In this document: piece after piece, positions 21,046 through 31,998 of the stretch | Position numbering within the stretch: the first letter of the stretch is position 1 | How the letters are laid out: each line of letters starts with the position of its first letter | NCBI GenBank assembly: GCA_009761415.1 | Contig: QUOL01000013.1 | Span: 52,501 to 116,500 of the forward strand | Length of the DNA stretch: 64,000 bases | Direction of reading: 5' to 3' | Source: Sarcomyxa edulis | Taxonomy: Eukaryota > Basidiomycota > Agaricomycetes > Agaricales > Mycenaceae | Notes under the pieces: generated by a model | What the model was told of the DNA's origin: nothing | Database searches by the model: none | Seen by the model: the letters and a program-made list of their open reading frames with translations, nothing else | Translations under genes and position numbers: made by a program

Positions 21046-22926
21046 CATCAGGAAAACCACTTTGTCTATATAGTTTGGGTCATATCTATGGAAGACTCCT
21101 GTAGACTACTGGGTACTACAGGTCTTATATAGATCACAGTGTGACTATGTAGTCTACAAGGTTCTATGGGGTTCTACTTGACATACATAAAGATCTACAA
21201 GGGTCTGCAGAATTCTACCTGACACAAAGGAATATCTATAAGTGTCTACTGGATACTACATCAGGAAAAGTCACTTGTCTCTCACATGCTCTGAGAGAAC
21301 CAAAAGCTTCCCAAAGCATCTCAGAGCATCTCAGGGTATTTTAAGAGCTCTGAATGCTCTGAGAGACTCTGAGAAGCTCTGAGAAGCTCTGAGAGTTGTC
21401 TGAGAGCTTTCTGAGATGCCCTAGGAATAAGTAGTTTCCCAGAGTACCTCAGACACCCTGGGATGCTCTGACATACCATTAAAAAAGGATGTAAAATAGA
21501 GTAAAAAACAGATTTCGGATGACTAGGACATCGAAGAAAATAAATGCATTCAGCAAGGATTGAACTCGGGACCTTCACTTGACAAGCACATGACTTCGAA
21601 AACTGACAACTTAACCAATAGTCTACAAGACCATATATGTGCATGACTATCTTCGTCCTATCAACCTGAGGTATAGCCTCTTATACAAACACATTTTGGA
21701 CTTAGAGAAATTCGCTCGTTGTGTGACGTGACATTGCACATGTGATGGTGTCACGTCACTCTGAAAGCGAACTTGGCTGCCAGCTCATCACCCTCCTTCC
21801 TCCCTTCTTCCTCCCTCTTTTTTATTTCTCTTTCCACCTTCCTCCCTCTTCTTTCCACTAATTGCTCCATCATCTACATCCTCAATACCAGTGTTCCTGG
21901 TTATTCTTGGCTCACTAATCCGCTCTTTGGAGAAGCTGGAGCACAGCAATTGGTGACATGGCAATTTTGCTGTCATTTTTGCTGCTGTAGATATGTTTCT
22001 TTTTGTGTCCTTTCTACTGATATATTCTGCTTCTAGATCCTACCAATAACCTGGAGGATGGAGAGCTTAGAGATGGGAAGGAAGAAACCAGGAACAGGGA
22101 AAGAAGATATGTTGTATCTTTTGCATATCTATCACCATCTTTTCACCACTTTTTTCACCACCCTCTACCACCCCCACCACCCTCCATCACCCTCTACCTC
22201 TTTCTACATTCTCCACCTCTTTTTGCCTTCCCCTATATTGCCTTCACCTTCTTTCACCTTCCCCATCTCTTTGTACCATCTTCCACCTGCTTCCACCTCT
22301 TTAGATCTCTTCATACCTCCCTCTTCACCTTCCCCTACCTCTTATCACCTTTCCCTACCTCCCCATGCCTCCCCACACCTTTTTTGACATCTCTCACCTC
22401 CCTTTCACCTTTCACCATCTTTTTCTGCCTCTTTTTCCCTTCCTCTACCTCCCCCCACCTCCCCTTTACATTTCTCCACCTTCCCCTACCTCTTTTCACC
22501 TCTTACCACCTCTCCCCACCTCTTTGTATGTTCCCCCACCTTCCCTTCACCTTGGAGCAGGAACCTTTGATCTCATAGTGTACACTTGTATTATCAGTTT
22601 ATTTTAATATTATATTTATTTTGCTGCACTTTGAAAATCTTGATCTGAGTTGTGTTTATCTACGGTAGAACTCCCCAGCTATACATGTCTACTGGTGTCT
22701 GCATAGATTGAGTGACATCTACCTGAAGTTGGCATAGATTGAGTGTTGTCTACCAGGATCTACCAGGATCTACATAGATTGAGTGACATCTACAGCTACT
22801 CCTGTAGAAGACAAGGGGGGTATACACGTTCTATATAGATCAGCCAAGTTCTACCAGGTCTACTGACACTATGACCTCTATATGGTTCTATGTAGAACCA
22901 GGTAGAATTTTTGGGTTTTCCTGATG
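21046..22926 (-). mobile_element. 1,881-bp TIR element, copy 2 (inverted)
   Basis: Exact reverse complement of 12231-14111 wherever checked: paired coordinates always sum to 35157, so no indel separates the copies. It lies inside the helicase relic. The two junctions carry AG on each side, yet simple joining of the flanks without removing a duplicate keeps the helicase frame open, so the target-site behaviour is ambiguous. Confidence 0.88.
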
Positions 22927-23701
22927 AGGGATATCTTCAAGTCTGGTATGCTGGCATAGGCCTATCTAAAAAGTCTACAGCTCTTGATTTCAAAACATGT
23001 TGCTGTAACAAAGACCACGGAGATGAGTCACCGTGTCCGTTCAATTTCTTGCAATATTTTCACGGTCCTATGCTTCTGCCTTCACCGCTTGTTCAAGGGA
23101 AGAAAAAACGCAAGACTGTGACCAAATATTGACCTGTCCCTCTTTGCGCACCTCTAGTATCTTTAATCCAAAGCTGGCGTACTAAGGCCCATTCCCTTGA
23201 CCCTCTCGCCAATGTTCAATGGGCTTCCTGGATCATCGATGACAAGCAGATTGAACTCGTTGCTAGATGCCATCCTATACACCCTTGGAACACATCCAAT
23301 CTTGCATATTTCCTTGGTGCTCCAGATGATTAGAAAACAAAGTACGGGCTTCCTCTTATCGAAGTTTTACTGAACTATGATTCCTCGGACCAAGTGTTGC
23401 AAGCGGAGATGAAGAAGATGAATGCAAAGGTGGAGAAAGAGAAAATCAAGCAAGACCAAGTGGAGGAAAGGTTGGAACAGCGACCTGATCCCAGGACTGT
23501 ATATGCTGCCGCCGGTTCAGATGTAGTGATGGGAGAGGTTGCAGTGCATGATGAGGACACAGTTATGGGAGATGTCAATGAAGAGTTAGATGAGGCATTG
23601 TTGGGAGCTGTCAAGAAGATGAAGATTCACGATTCTCGCCCCGCACTTGTTGACAAGAAGAATACATTACTATGTAGGTCCACACGGAAACGGAAGTAAT
23701 T

Positions 23702-25676
23702 CTATATGTCTTCGTCATTCACAAGATCCATCTCGAGCTCCGCAAAACCTATCGGTGGTAGTGTATCCACCTCATCTTCAAATACTGTACCGCCAATAGA
23801 GTCAAACATCTTTGTATTGAAAGTTCCCAGTGTGGTCAATTTTAGTTGCTCTTCTCCACGGGCCACAATATCAATCACCCTTTCCACCTTCGAATTGCCA
23901 TCTTGTCCTGGGACAAAGGTCTGCAAATTGAGTTCCTTGACTTTGTTGGCAATTTTCCAAACAAGTCCGCTAGTGTCGGGTGTGGTATGCGATGAGCCCC
24001 CATACTTGGCTAGTCCTTTAGTGAGTTTTTTTTTTATCTTTTGCAGGTAGACAACGGCGGCAGAGGTGTTCCCGAGGCGATCCCAAGAGCTACATAGCCC
24101 TTTCGCCAGAAATATCGCCTTACAATGACGAGCATTAAGACTTATTTGTACTATCAAAAGACTGGCACGTACCTTGAGATAACCGATAATGTGTTTAATA
24201 TTTAGATCGATGCCCATCCAATGTCCCGGCAAACCCGAGATGTTGACCAACATATTATCGCGCATGATATTCCTGCGTAACACCAACATTTTGTGTCAGC
24301 AATAGCTCATTGATACTACAGCACTAGGAAATTTACGCAAATTCAGGTGTCCATACGTTTTTGACACTGAAAATGAAATGTAGAATCTCGAAACAATAAT
24401 TCTTGGAACCGGCACCACGGAACATGAAGCACAATGTAGGGAGGAGATCTTCAACTCAGCCAATATCCCCATCAGAGATGGCTCTGATGAGGACTGTGAC
24501 AATCAGAAGATTGTGCGTAAGCAAGCAAAGATTCCGGTGAGCAATATCATCATCCGGGGATTGAGTTGGAGGTGCAGTGGAAAGAGGTGGTGGAACGCCG
24601 CCGTTGTTGTTACTGTTCTGGGTTTCATTCTCAACTTTGTCCTCGTCTTCATCTTCATCACTCAAACTAGGAGGATCTGACTCCAAGTCGTTGGTAGTAG
24701 CAGGTTTTCTCAATTTTGAAAGCTTAGAAGTCGGATTTTTCTCAGGCATGGGCTGTGCGTACTTGTGTATGATATTCTGCGCAACAAATAGAAGCTGCTC
24801 GGGAGTGGGATTGGACTTGTAGAAGTCCTGGAAGTTGTTGAATCCACATTCAGTACGCCACGCGTTTAGAATGAGGCCATCGAGGATTTGCGTAAGACTG
24901 GCAAGGAGAGTGTGGTAGTCAGGCTTCTCGTTACTGAGTCGAACTTTCTCCATGACAGAGAAGAAATGTGTTAGGCTCCCCACTGAACCAAGAGAACCCC
25001 GGTGTATATGAAGTAGAGCCCAGATAAGATTCATACAGAGATGGAAGAGACCAAACGCGAGCTGTAAAACCTCTCGGTGTATCCAAGCGTTCGTGTCTTG
25101 CGCTCGTAAGACTTGGGCACCACGAATTCCAGCATTCGTTTTTTGGTCGTTGAACAATGGGCCAGCACGTTTGCAAAGATCCTCGTCCATCTGCTTTAGC
25201 TGAGTGGTGTCAGAATCATCTTGGACCTTCAGATTGCCAAGAATTGTTGCCTCGTCGATAACACTCGCTCTCAAAGGAAACTGTTGGGTTACATGTCCAT
25301 CAGCGAGTTGGCAGCGGCGTTTATTTTGTAATTTAGGGTTCTTCGCGTATACTTGGAATGGTTTTGAATATGTAGTCAAAATACGGACGACAGCTATCTT
25401 GAGCTGGTGATGAACGGAGGTAGACTGCTCAGTGGTCGGGAGTATGTCCTTGTAAAAGTCAAGGAGAGACGAGTTCTTAAGCCGCTGCATCATAGGCGCA
25501 ATGCGCATATCTTCTTCCTTAGCACCGGGATATAGTTTGTAGACAATCGAAAAGCAGCCTGACTGCGCTTTGGCTGGAGTGCCAGCGCCTCGTTGTTCAA
25601 CGAACTTAGATGTCGAAACATTGATGTTATCATAACAGCAAACATGGGGACCGGATGCAACCTTGATGGCTAGGGA
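23702..25676 (-). pseudogene. DUF6589-family gene, broken
   Basis: A long minus-strand frame (25675 to 24456) begins IKVASGPHVCCYDNINV, runs through a conserved middle (VGSLTHFFSVMEK, LTQILDGLILNAWRTECG) and an acidic linker, and ends ISDGDIG followed by TGA at 24456-24458. In the same frame VEDLLPTLCFMFRGAGS follows, so the stop replaces the arginine expected in the DGDIGR motif of this mushroom-specific family. Further exons read MLVNISGLPGHWMGIDLNI (about 24180-24260) and a tail ending at 23702 with AELEMDLVNDEDI. The 5' end is cut at about 25676 by a long repeat. The family's function is unknown; it is often found near transposons. Inactive as it stands. Confidence 0.7.
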
Positions 25677-26460
25677 GCTTCCGATAAATTTTTCCAAGAT
25701 ATGACGGCCAAAGTCACCCGAGAAGAGTGAATTTTGATGTGGGTTGCTAGGCGGAGACCTGTAGTGTCTTTGTTAGCGGGCGATACCTCGCTTACAAGTG
25801 CTGTGTCATGTGATAAACACAGAAGGTAGCACATTCCGTGGCACCACTTGGTCAGGGTGAACGGAGGCCTTAACAAGGTGTCCAGGTGCATGGAAAAGGG
25901 TGAATTGAGATTGCAATGTAGAGGGAATATGTCCGATTTGATAGGAGGAACGGCTCAGGGCAGCAAGCATCACGTTAGCGGTATGTCAACCGGTGGCAAT
26001 GTTTTGTCGGTGAAATATCTCTCAATGAGGTCTTCTAGAAGTGAAAAGGAGCCTGCTGAGACGTTTTAGGATCTGTCCGAAGGATCTAGAGGGTCGCGGA
26101 GAGGTGATCAAGTACGTTGAGCTTTCGGTCAGGTGAAACAACGATAGGGAATTGGGTTCTGGCAGTAAATTTCCTTCGGAGAAGTTGTTTGTGTGTGATT
26201 TCAGGCATTCCGAAACGTTCTGAGACGTGACCGAAGGCGGATTAGCGTTTTGTGAGTCAATGAAGAGGCCGCTTTTGGGGAGAAACCGTCAAGTTGCGGG
26301 TACTTGGTGTCTTTCAGTGTCCGGTCATTCGAAAAGCAAGTCGTTTACGATAATGTCACCAATATCATATCTTTGTAGTTGGCTATGTCTGGGGAGTTGT
26401 ACGAGAGTAGGTTGTTGTATAGTTGTCAATTTCTTGGCTGGGGATGCTGGCATTTTCACA
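25664..26460 (+). repeat. Long direct repeat, copy 1 (candidate LTR)
   Basis: About 797 bp highly similar to 28209-28995, both starting TGATGG and ending CTCACA/TTCACA (TG...CA). Inside is the conserved block GAACGGAGGCCTTAACNAGG and many TCCGAAGGA/TTCGGA motifs. No target-site duplication flanks the pair and no primer-binding site was found, so the LTR reading is unproven. Confidence 0.7.
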
Positions 26461-26639
26461 GCGAATAGACAGAGCTTAAACTCGGTGCTCTAAGTGAGAC
26501 ATTTGTTTGAACGGTGGCTGCTAAGTTGTGCAATGATAATGTCGCAGGGCTATCAAATCAAGATACATTAGTGCACTGTTTTCAGCAGAGAGAGCATTAC
26601 GCACAACCAAAGAGTCCTTGATTTTGTTTTTTCCCCACC

Positions 26640-27301
26640 TCTGTTTCAATTTACTTTACCTCCACCCAATGATCCGAACCTTCATGTGCCCGATGCTTTT
26701 CAGAGGAATGCCCTCTTCAATTTCGCAGTACCAATGAAGCCGGAGGATGAAACACCAGACGAAGCTGCTGAACGGTATGACAAAGAGTTCGATGATCATA
26801 CTCGGGCGTTTTTGACTCCATCTGCTCTTCCACCTCTTGCAACACCTCTCTAATTTCCTGCAACACCTTTCCAAACTAACGCAACAGCATCTCAATCTCC
26901 CGCATCGTCATCTCAATCTCCTGCAACGCCTGCTCGTCCTCTCGCACCACCTGTTCTTCCTCTCGCACCACCTGTTCTTCCTCTCGCACCACCTGTTCAT
27001 CCTCCCGCAACACCCTTTCATCCTCTCGCAACACCTTTCCAATCTCCCGCAACAACATTTCAGTCTCTCGCACAGCCTCAATGGGGGCACCCCACAGATC
27101 TCCCACCACCACCCTTTCAGCCTCTCGCAACACCTGTTAGCAATCTCTCGAAGCCCATCAGCAGTTGGACGGAGGTTTCCAGCACTCCGTACACCCCGGC
27201 CTCGTAACGCGCACCACCAACTCCACATCGAATCAAGATTGCTGCCGCTGTGATGAGGACTGCGGCGCTAGGAGTAGATGGGCTAGACTCCTAACTGTAG
27301 T
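26640..27301 (+). pseudogene. Proline-rich protein remnant
   Basis: A single plus-strand frame reads LPPPNDPNLHVPDAFQRNA, then NFAVPMKPEDETPDEAAER, then a Pro/Leu/Ala repeat (units such as RPLAPPVLPLAPPV) and ends near 27301. TAA stops at 26851 and 27205 interrupt it, in both cases where CAA would keep the frame. It sits between the two long direct repeats and might be a gag-like or host-derived fragment. Not recognised. Confidence 0.4.
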
Positions 27302-27399
27302 TCGCCTCTAGGGGGTAAGGTGACGTTTTCTCGGAGGGGATTTTACGTAGCGAGAAATCCTAATGCCCAGTGACTTGTATTTGGATAATGTGTTCGTAG

Positions 27400-27795
27400 A
27401 ACGGCGACGAGGTGGGTATGAGATGATGAGGTGTAAAGAAAGCTTCGGACTTGTAGGTTCGTTCTCGGTAGGCCGTTAGAGGCTTCGGACAGCTATAAGT
27501 TCGTTCTTGAAAAACCTACGAAGGCTTCGGACAGCTTTTGGAGAGCTGACCGATGCTTTGGACGGCTTATAAAACGTCTTCGGAGAGCTATCGAGGGCTT
27601 CGGACAGCTATAAGTTCGTTTTTGGAGAACCTACGAAGGCCTCGGACAGCTTTCGGTGAGCTGACCGATGCTTTGTATAGCTATAAAACGTCTTCGGAGA
27701 GCTATCGAAGGTTTCGGACAGTTCTGAACTGATTTCGGAGAGCTTCGAGGGTTTCGGACAGCTCTGAACTGGTTTCGGAGAGCTTCCTTTGTTCC
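27400..27795 (+). repeat. Tandem repeats with CTTCGGACAGCT
   Basis: Two about 115-bp units (for example around 27490 and 27605) followed by shorter about 42-bp units near 27705-27790, all built on TTCGGACAGCT/TTCGGAGAGCT. They resemble motifs in the flanking long repeats. Confidence 0.7.
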
Positions 27796-28208
27796 GAGAG
27801 TGGTACTGCCGACTGAATCAAGTCCTTTTTCTCTTGTTTTGACCGACTCCTGTAATCGTTCCTTGTCTCGGTTTCAGAAGTATGAGAAAGAGATAGAATT
27901 CCTATAGAGAGTGACTGGGTAGTTGGTTGATTCGGGTATGTTCCTCTGGTTCTCGTCCACACTGGTTCTATCTCCCGTTCTCCGTATCCTATCCTACTTT
28001 ATATATGAATTCCTTCCCTGTCCTTGCCTAATTCTTCACCCCGAGTGCCATCCCAAGGTCCCCGAGATCTCCAATGATGAAACAGATCCGGTATTGGTTT
28101 TGATGTGTCCGAACCTCGCTCAGTGTGAAAGGTTAGGGCCTGAGGTGTTTTCTGAAAGCGTTGCAAGGTGAATTTGTGAAGGGATGAAACATGTCCGAGT
28201 GAGCAGGA

Positions 28209-28995
28209 TGATGGGGAGCTTCCGATAGATTTTTCCAAGATGCGACGGCCAAAGTTGTCCGAGAAGAGTGAATTTGATGTGGGTTGCTAGGCGGAGACCT
28301 GTAGTGTCTTTGTTAGCGGGCGATACCTCGCTTACAAGTGCTGTGTCATGTGATAAACACAGAGGGAAGAATATTCCGTAGCACCACTTGGTCAGGGTGA
28401 ACGGAGGCCTTAACGAGGCGTCCAGATGCATGGAAAGGTGTGAATTGAGATCGCAATGTAAAGGGAATATGTCCGATTTGATAGGAAGAACGGCTCAGGG
28501 CAGCAAGCATTACGTTGGCGGTATGTCGACTGGTGGCAATGTTTTGTCGGTGGAGTATCTCTCGATGAGGTCTTCTAGAGGTGAAAGGGAGCCTGCTGAA
28601 ACGATTTGGGATCTGTCCGAAGGATCTAGGGGGCTGCGGAGAGGTGATCGAGTATATTGGACTTTCGGTCAGGTGAAACGACGATAGGGAATTGGGTTCT
28701 GGCGGTAGATTTCCCTCGGAGAAGTTGTTCGTGTGTGATTTCAAGTATTCCGAAACATTCTGAGACGTGACCGAAGGCGGGTTAGCGTTTCGTGAGTGGA
28801 TGAAGAGGCCGCTTTCGGGGAGAAACCGTCAAGTAGCGGGTACTTGGTGTCTTTCAGTGTCCGGTCATTCGAAAAGTAAGTCGTTTGTGGTGATGCCGCC
28901 AGTATCTCTGTAGTTAGCTATGTCTGGGGAGTCGCATAAGAGTAGGTTGTTGTATAGTTGTCGATTCCTTGGCTGGGGATGCTGGCATCCTCACA
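28209..28995 (+). repeat. Long direct repeat, copy 2 (candidate LTR)
   Basis: About 787 bp, direct-repeat partner of 25664-26460, differing by scattered substitutions and small indels such as a 4-bp gap near its start. It ends where a DUF6589-like N-terminal exon begins. Confidence 0.7.
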
Positions 28996-28997
28996 CC

Positions 28998-29490
28998 GCG
29001 TTAGCTGGGGTACGCAATGCGCGTGTCCCTCCTGTTGATCTCTTACTAGAGGTTCTGGATCCCGAGTATGGCGAGCATGACACGTATTGTTGTGAGTTCT
29101 ACAAGGATGGATCCTCTTCGTTGGAAGATCTATTGGATTTGGTGATGCAGGATCCAAAGGGAAAGGCAAAGCTGAGGGCATGGATGCAACCCCATGCACT
29201 AGAACTCATGTGTGAGACCGTATACAAGGAAATGGATGTTGTGAAGACCGATATGAGTTTTCCCAGTATCAACAAGATACCCGCCGAATTTTTTGACACT
29301 TGGAGCCTTGAGAATACGGTCATTCCTACCGCCAAAAAAACACCGTGCCTATCCGCGTTATTGGCTTCCGCTGCCCAAACACAAACAGCTAAGGCAAGGA
29401 AAACGGACAAAACTAGGGGGTTTGACTGGGGCTATGATGGGCTTGAACTTGTACTGCCGTGCAGACATGCCTGCCTCTGCATCCAGTAAG
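28998..29490 (+). pseudogene. DUF6589-like N-terminal fragment
   Basis: Open frame with VRNARVPPVDLLLEVLD, SLEDLLDLVMQDPKGKAKL, ALELMCETVYKEMD and a PCLSALLASAAQTQTAKA segment. In DUF6589 proteins a region of this kind precedes the part seen in the 23.7-25.7 kb relic. It is on the opposite strand to that relic, so the two are either different gene copies or halves separated by an inversion. No intact continuation downstream. Confidence 0.45.
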
Positions 29491-29867
29491 CTAGGACCTG
29501 GGACATCCCGTGAACGAGGTGAATTTGTTGGCCCGTCGATACTAGTATCCGCTGCCGAAAAAATCACAGAGCCAAGAACTTGACGAGATTTTTTCGGCGC
29601 TCGTTTACGGGGAAGAGAGGCCATCGGGGTTCCGAGTCATGTAAAAAGGCCTAAAAACAGTAGTTTTGTCAGAAGGGACACTTGAGAGATGTGAAAGATA
29701 CTCACCAAAGCATGCAGAGGGTGAACGATGCTCTCGACGCCGGTGAAGTTGCGGTGCAAAGCGCGCGGCGTTAAGTCGATCAGTAAATCCTTAATTTCAT
29801 TCAATACAATTTAGGATAGCCTTTTATGGTAATCCGTTCAACAAGGGAATTCAAACTCAGATCCGCC

Positions 29868-30301
29868 TGTAGCGACCCTGTGAAATGGGTGAGCCAATTA
29901 TATAGATCCTTCTCGTACAATAGTCTGGCAAGTCCGTAAGAGCGTATATTGGTGTACCCCAATGGGTACCGAGTCAATCAGATAAGATATGAAGAGTAGA
30001 TCGCGGATGCCAGGCAGGGTTTTAGATACCTCCTGGCAGACGCGGAATAATAATCAAAGAATGCCCCGTGCCCGCAGGTATACTCTATCACTTAAGATGA
30101 GATACCAAAGGCTGTGGGGTGTTTGTTTGATGTAGTAAAAGATAAGATTCCAACAAGTACAGAGGTGCAGTAACTACAGCTTGTGATCCAAACAACTGTA
30201 AACAACTTTGCCACTTCAAGAATATGGAACAAAAAATATAGGTAGGCTAGGAACTGAAGAGTAATTCTATAGTAATAGGGATGTGCCCGTAAACCGTTAC
30301 A
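29868..30301 (+). mobile_element. 434-bp solo LTR
   Basis: Same family as 20295-20733: TGTAGCGACC start, ACCGTTACA end, shared internal blocks such as CACTTAAGATGAGATACC. Flanked by an exact 5-bp duplication CCGCC (29863-29867 and 30302-30306). Confidence 0.92.
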
Positions 30302-30306
30302 CCGCC

Positions 30307-31998
30307 AGTCTGTCTACAACAGAAAGCTTGCCTTTCGATACAGTTGTGTACAGATACCTGGTTACGAGTCTATGATCAGGATTGTCCACGCACATCAACT
30401 TTCCTCAGGCCTTTCCGGACACGGACAGTTTTGGGGTACCGCAGTGATAGTACCCTAGGGTCAACATTGCTACACAGGTGGGATGATTCTTCCACCTGGA
30501 TCAAACCTTGGCGCGTTGGAGTTTGGTTGAGTAGAGTAGAACCCCGGGTGGTAATCAAAGGAGTGAGATTGAACGTTGTCGGCGGCGCGTTGAGTCTATC
30601 TCAATGAGCTTGAGCCTCAACACAAATTGTTTTCGTCGCGGGGTTGACCCAATATCTTTTTCTCGGTCTATACTGTGCTTGACTTGTGATACAAATAATT
30701 TATGTCCTCAGGTTGACTCACTATCAGCCTCCAGGTGAAGTGTTTTTTCAGCCCCGGGTTAAACCGCTATCAGGCCTCATTAGGCCTCCTTATAGGCCAT
30801 AGCTGCTTGCTTTTGATGTATTGTTGCTGACCACTGGACTGAGCACAATCACAAGCAACAGAGAGAGAAAACCAGTTCAGGGAATGTCATTAAGTCTACG
30901 CAAGTCTAAAAAACATCCCGCCTCGTCCTTTGCAACATCTCACTCGATACCGAGACCACAAACTATCCTGCCAACCGTCTTCCTGCCCTTTGACCCCCCC
31001 TCACTTTGAGACTGAATGACAGACGACGCCTCAAGAGCCGAGGAGGATCGGATGAGTGCAAATAAAATGAGGCTCAATCTTCGAACGAGCGTCGGATGAT
31101 CGCAGCGGGAGCTTGGCTTGAGGGCTAGGATAAATGCATTGATGCGGGGGATAGCAGATGGACATCAACAAAATGAACTGCATAGCCAGAGTCAGCGAGA
31201 TTGGAAAGTGAAAAGCAACATGCACGCACAAAAGGCCCAGAGGGAATGATGTATCTCCGCTGTCAATGTTGTGAAGTCTTGAGCCTGCAAAATGATTCAA
31301 AAAATTGGAGACAGTACAAGAACATGTATATTCACATGTGAATAGAAGGCAGCAATCTGCCTGAGGACAATCCTCTCCAGATGTTGCGTGCAAAAACGGC
31401 AAGACCTCAAAACCGGCACGTAACAGCCCACGGGTTCTTGGTCATGCTAGGCATACAATTCACTTTGGGAGTACAGACACTCAACCAATCACAAAGCAAC
31501 AAAGAACAAAGGGATACACGGGGTACATGGGGTACAATCATGGGTGATGGGCTGATGGAGTGATGCAAAGACGACTTGTCCTTTGAAAAAAGTTCGATCA
31601 CCTTCAGATGCAAGCACACACAAACATTGCTTGTGGCTGCACAAATCAGGAATATCGGGATACTCTGACTATACTATCATTTCCTAAGCTTGACTAAGGG
31701 TACAATCTGAGTCCTGTATACTAATAGATAACCTCTGTGAAGTCAGAGTGTAGAGAAAAGTGTTTTCCATTGTGGGAGCCAACAAAGTATGGAAGTGGCT
31801 GTGCTTCCGCCAGTGATCAAGAACGGTTATCAAAGATACCTGCAAGATTGTACTGTGCAGATTCAGAGAATGGGTTACGAGGTGCAGCACCTTCAATTCC
31901 CTGCATGGCATCAGAGACCCCAGATCCCATCGACAATGTCCCACCAACACCGTATATAGTTCTAGGGACTCGAATATGAACAAAAACATGTACTCTTT
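30307..31998. other. No gene recognised
   Basis: About 1.7 kb. It contains short imperfect repeats of GGGTTGACCC/AGGTTGACTCACTATCAG (30640-30780) and only short, motif-free ORFs. Confidence 0.45.

Larger units (their letters stand above)
19961..23699 (+). pseudogene. Telomere-linked RecQ-like helicase, broken
   Basis: Plus-strand exons encode the C-terminal helicase core of a RecQ-like DEAD/DEAH protein of the kind found next to fungal telomeres. LPKTIIFHDSTSEA (motif IV region) precedes a YHSCMSTDYLEKIYKSF segment and CTILCATAGAAT (motif V). After an intron at 20217-20276, GINVPH is cut at 20294 by a solo LTR. Past the LTR the frame resumes as IDAVIQYG, then QRSGRGGRVPDEDA (motif VI). At 21045 the frame is cut again by the 1,881-bp TIR element and resumes at 22927 (GYLQVWYAG), with a cysteine cluster and KKRKTVTKY. 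In-frame TGA (23130) and TAG (23331) follow, but the same frame stays open to 23699, ending CRSTRKRK. The ATP-binding N-terminal half is not seen. Non-functional. Confidence 0.8.
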
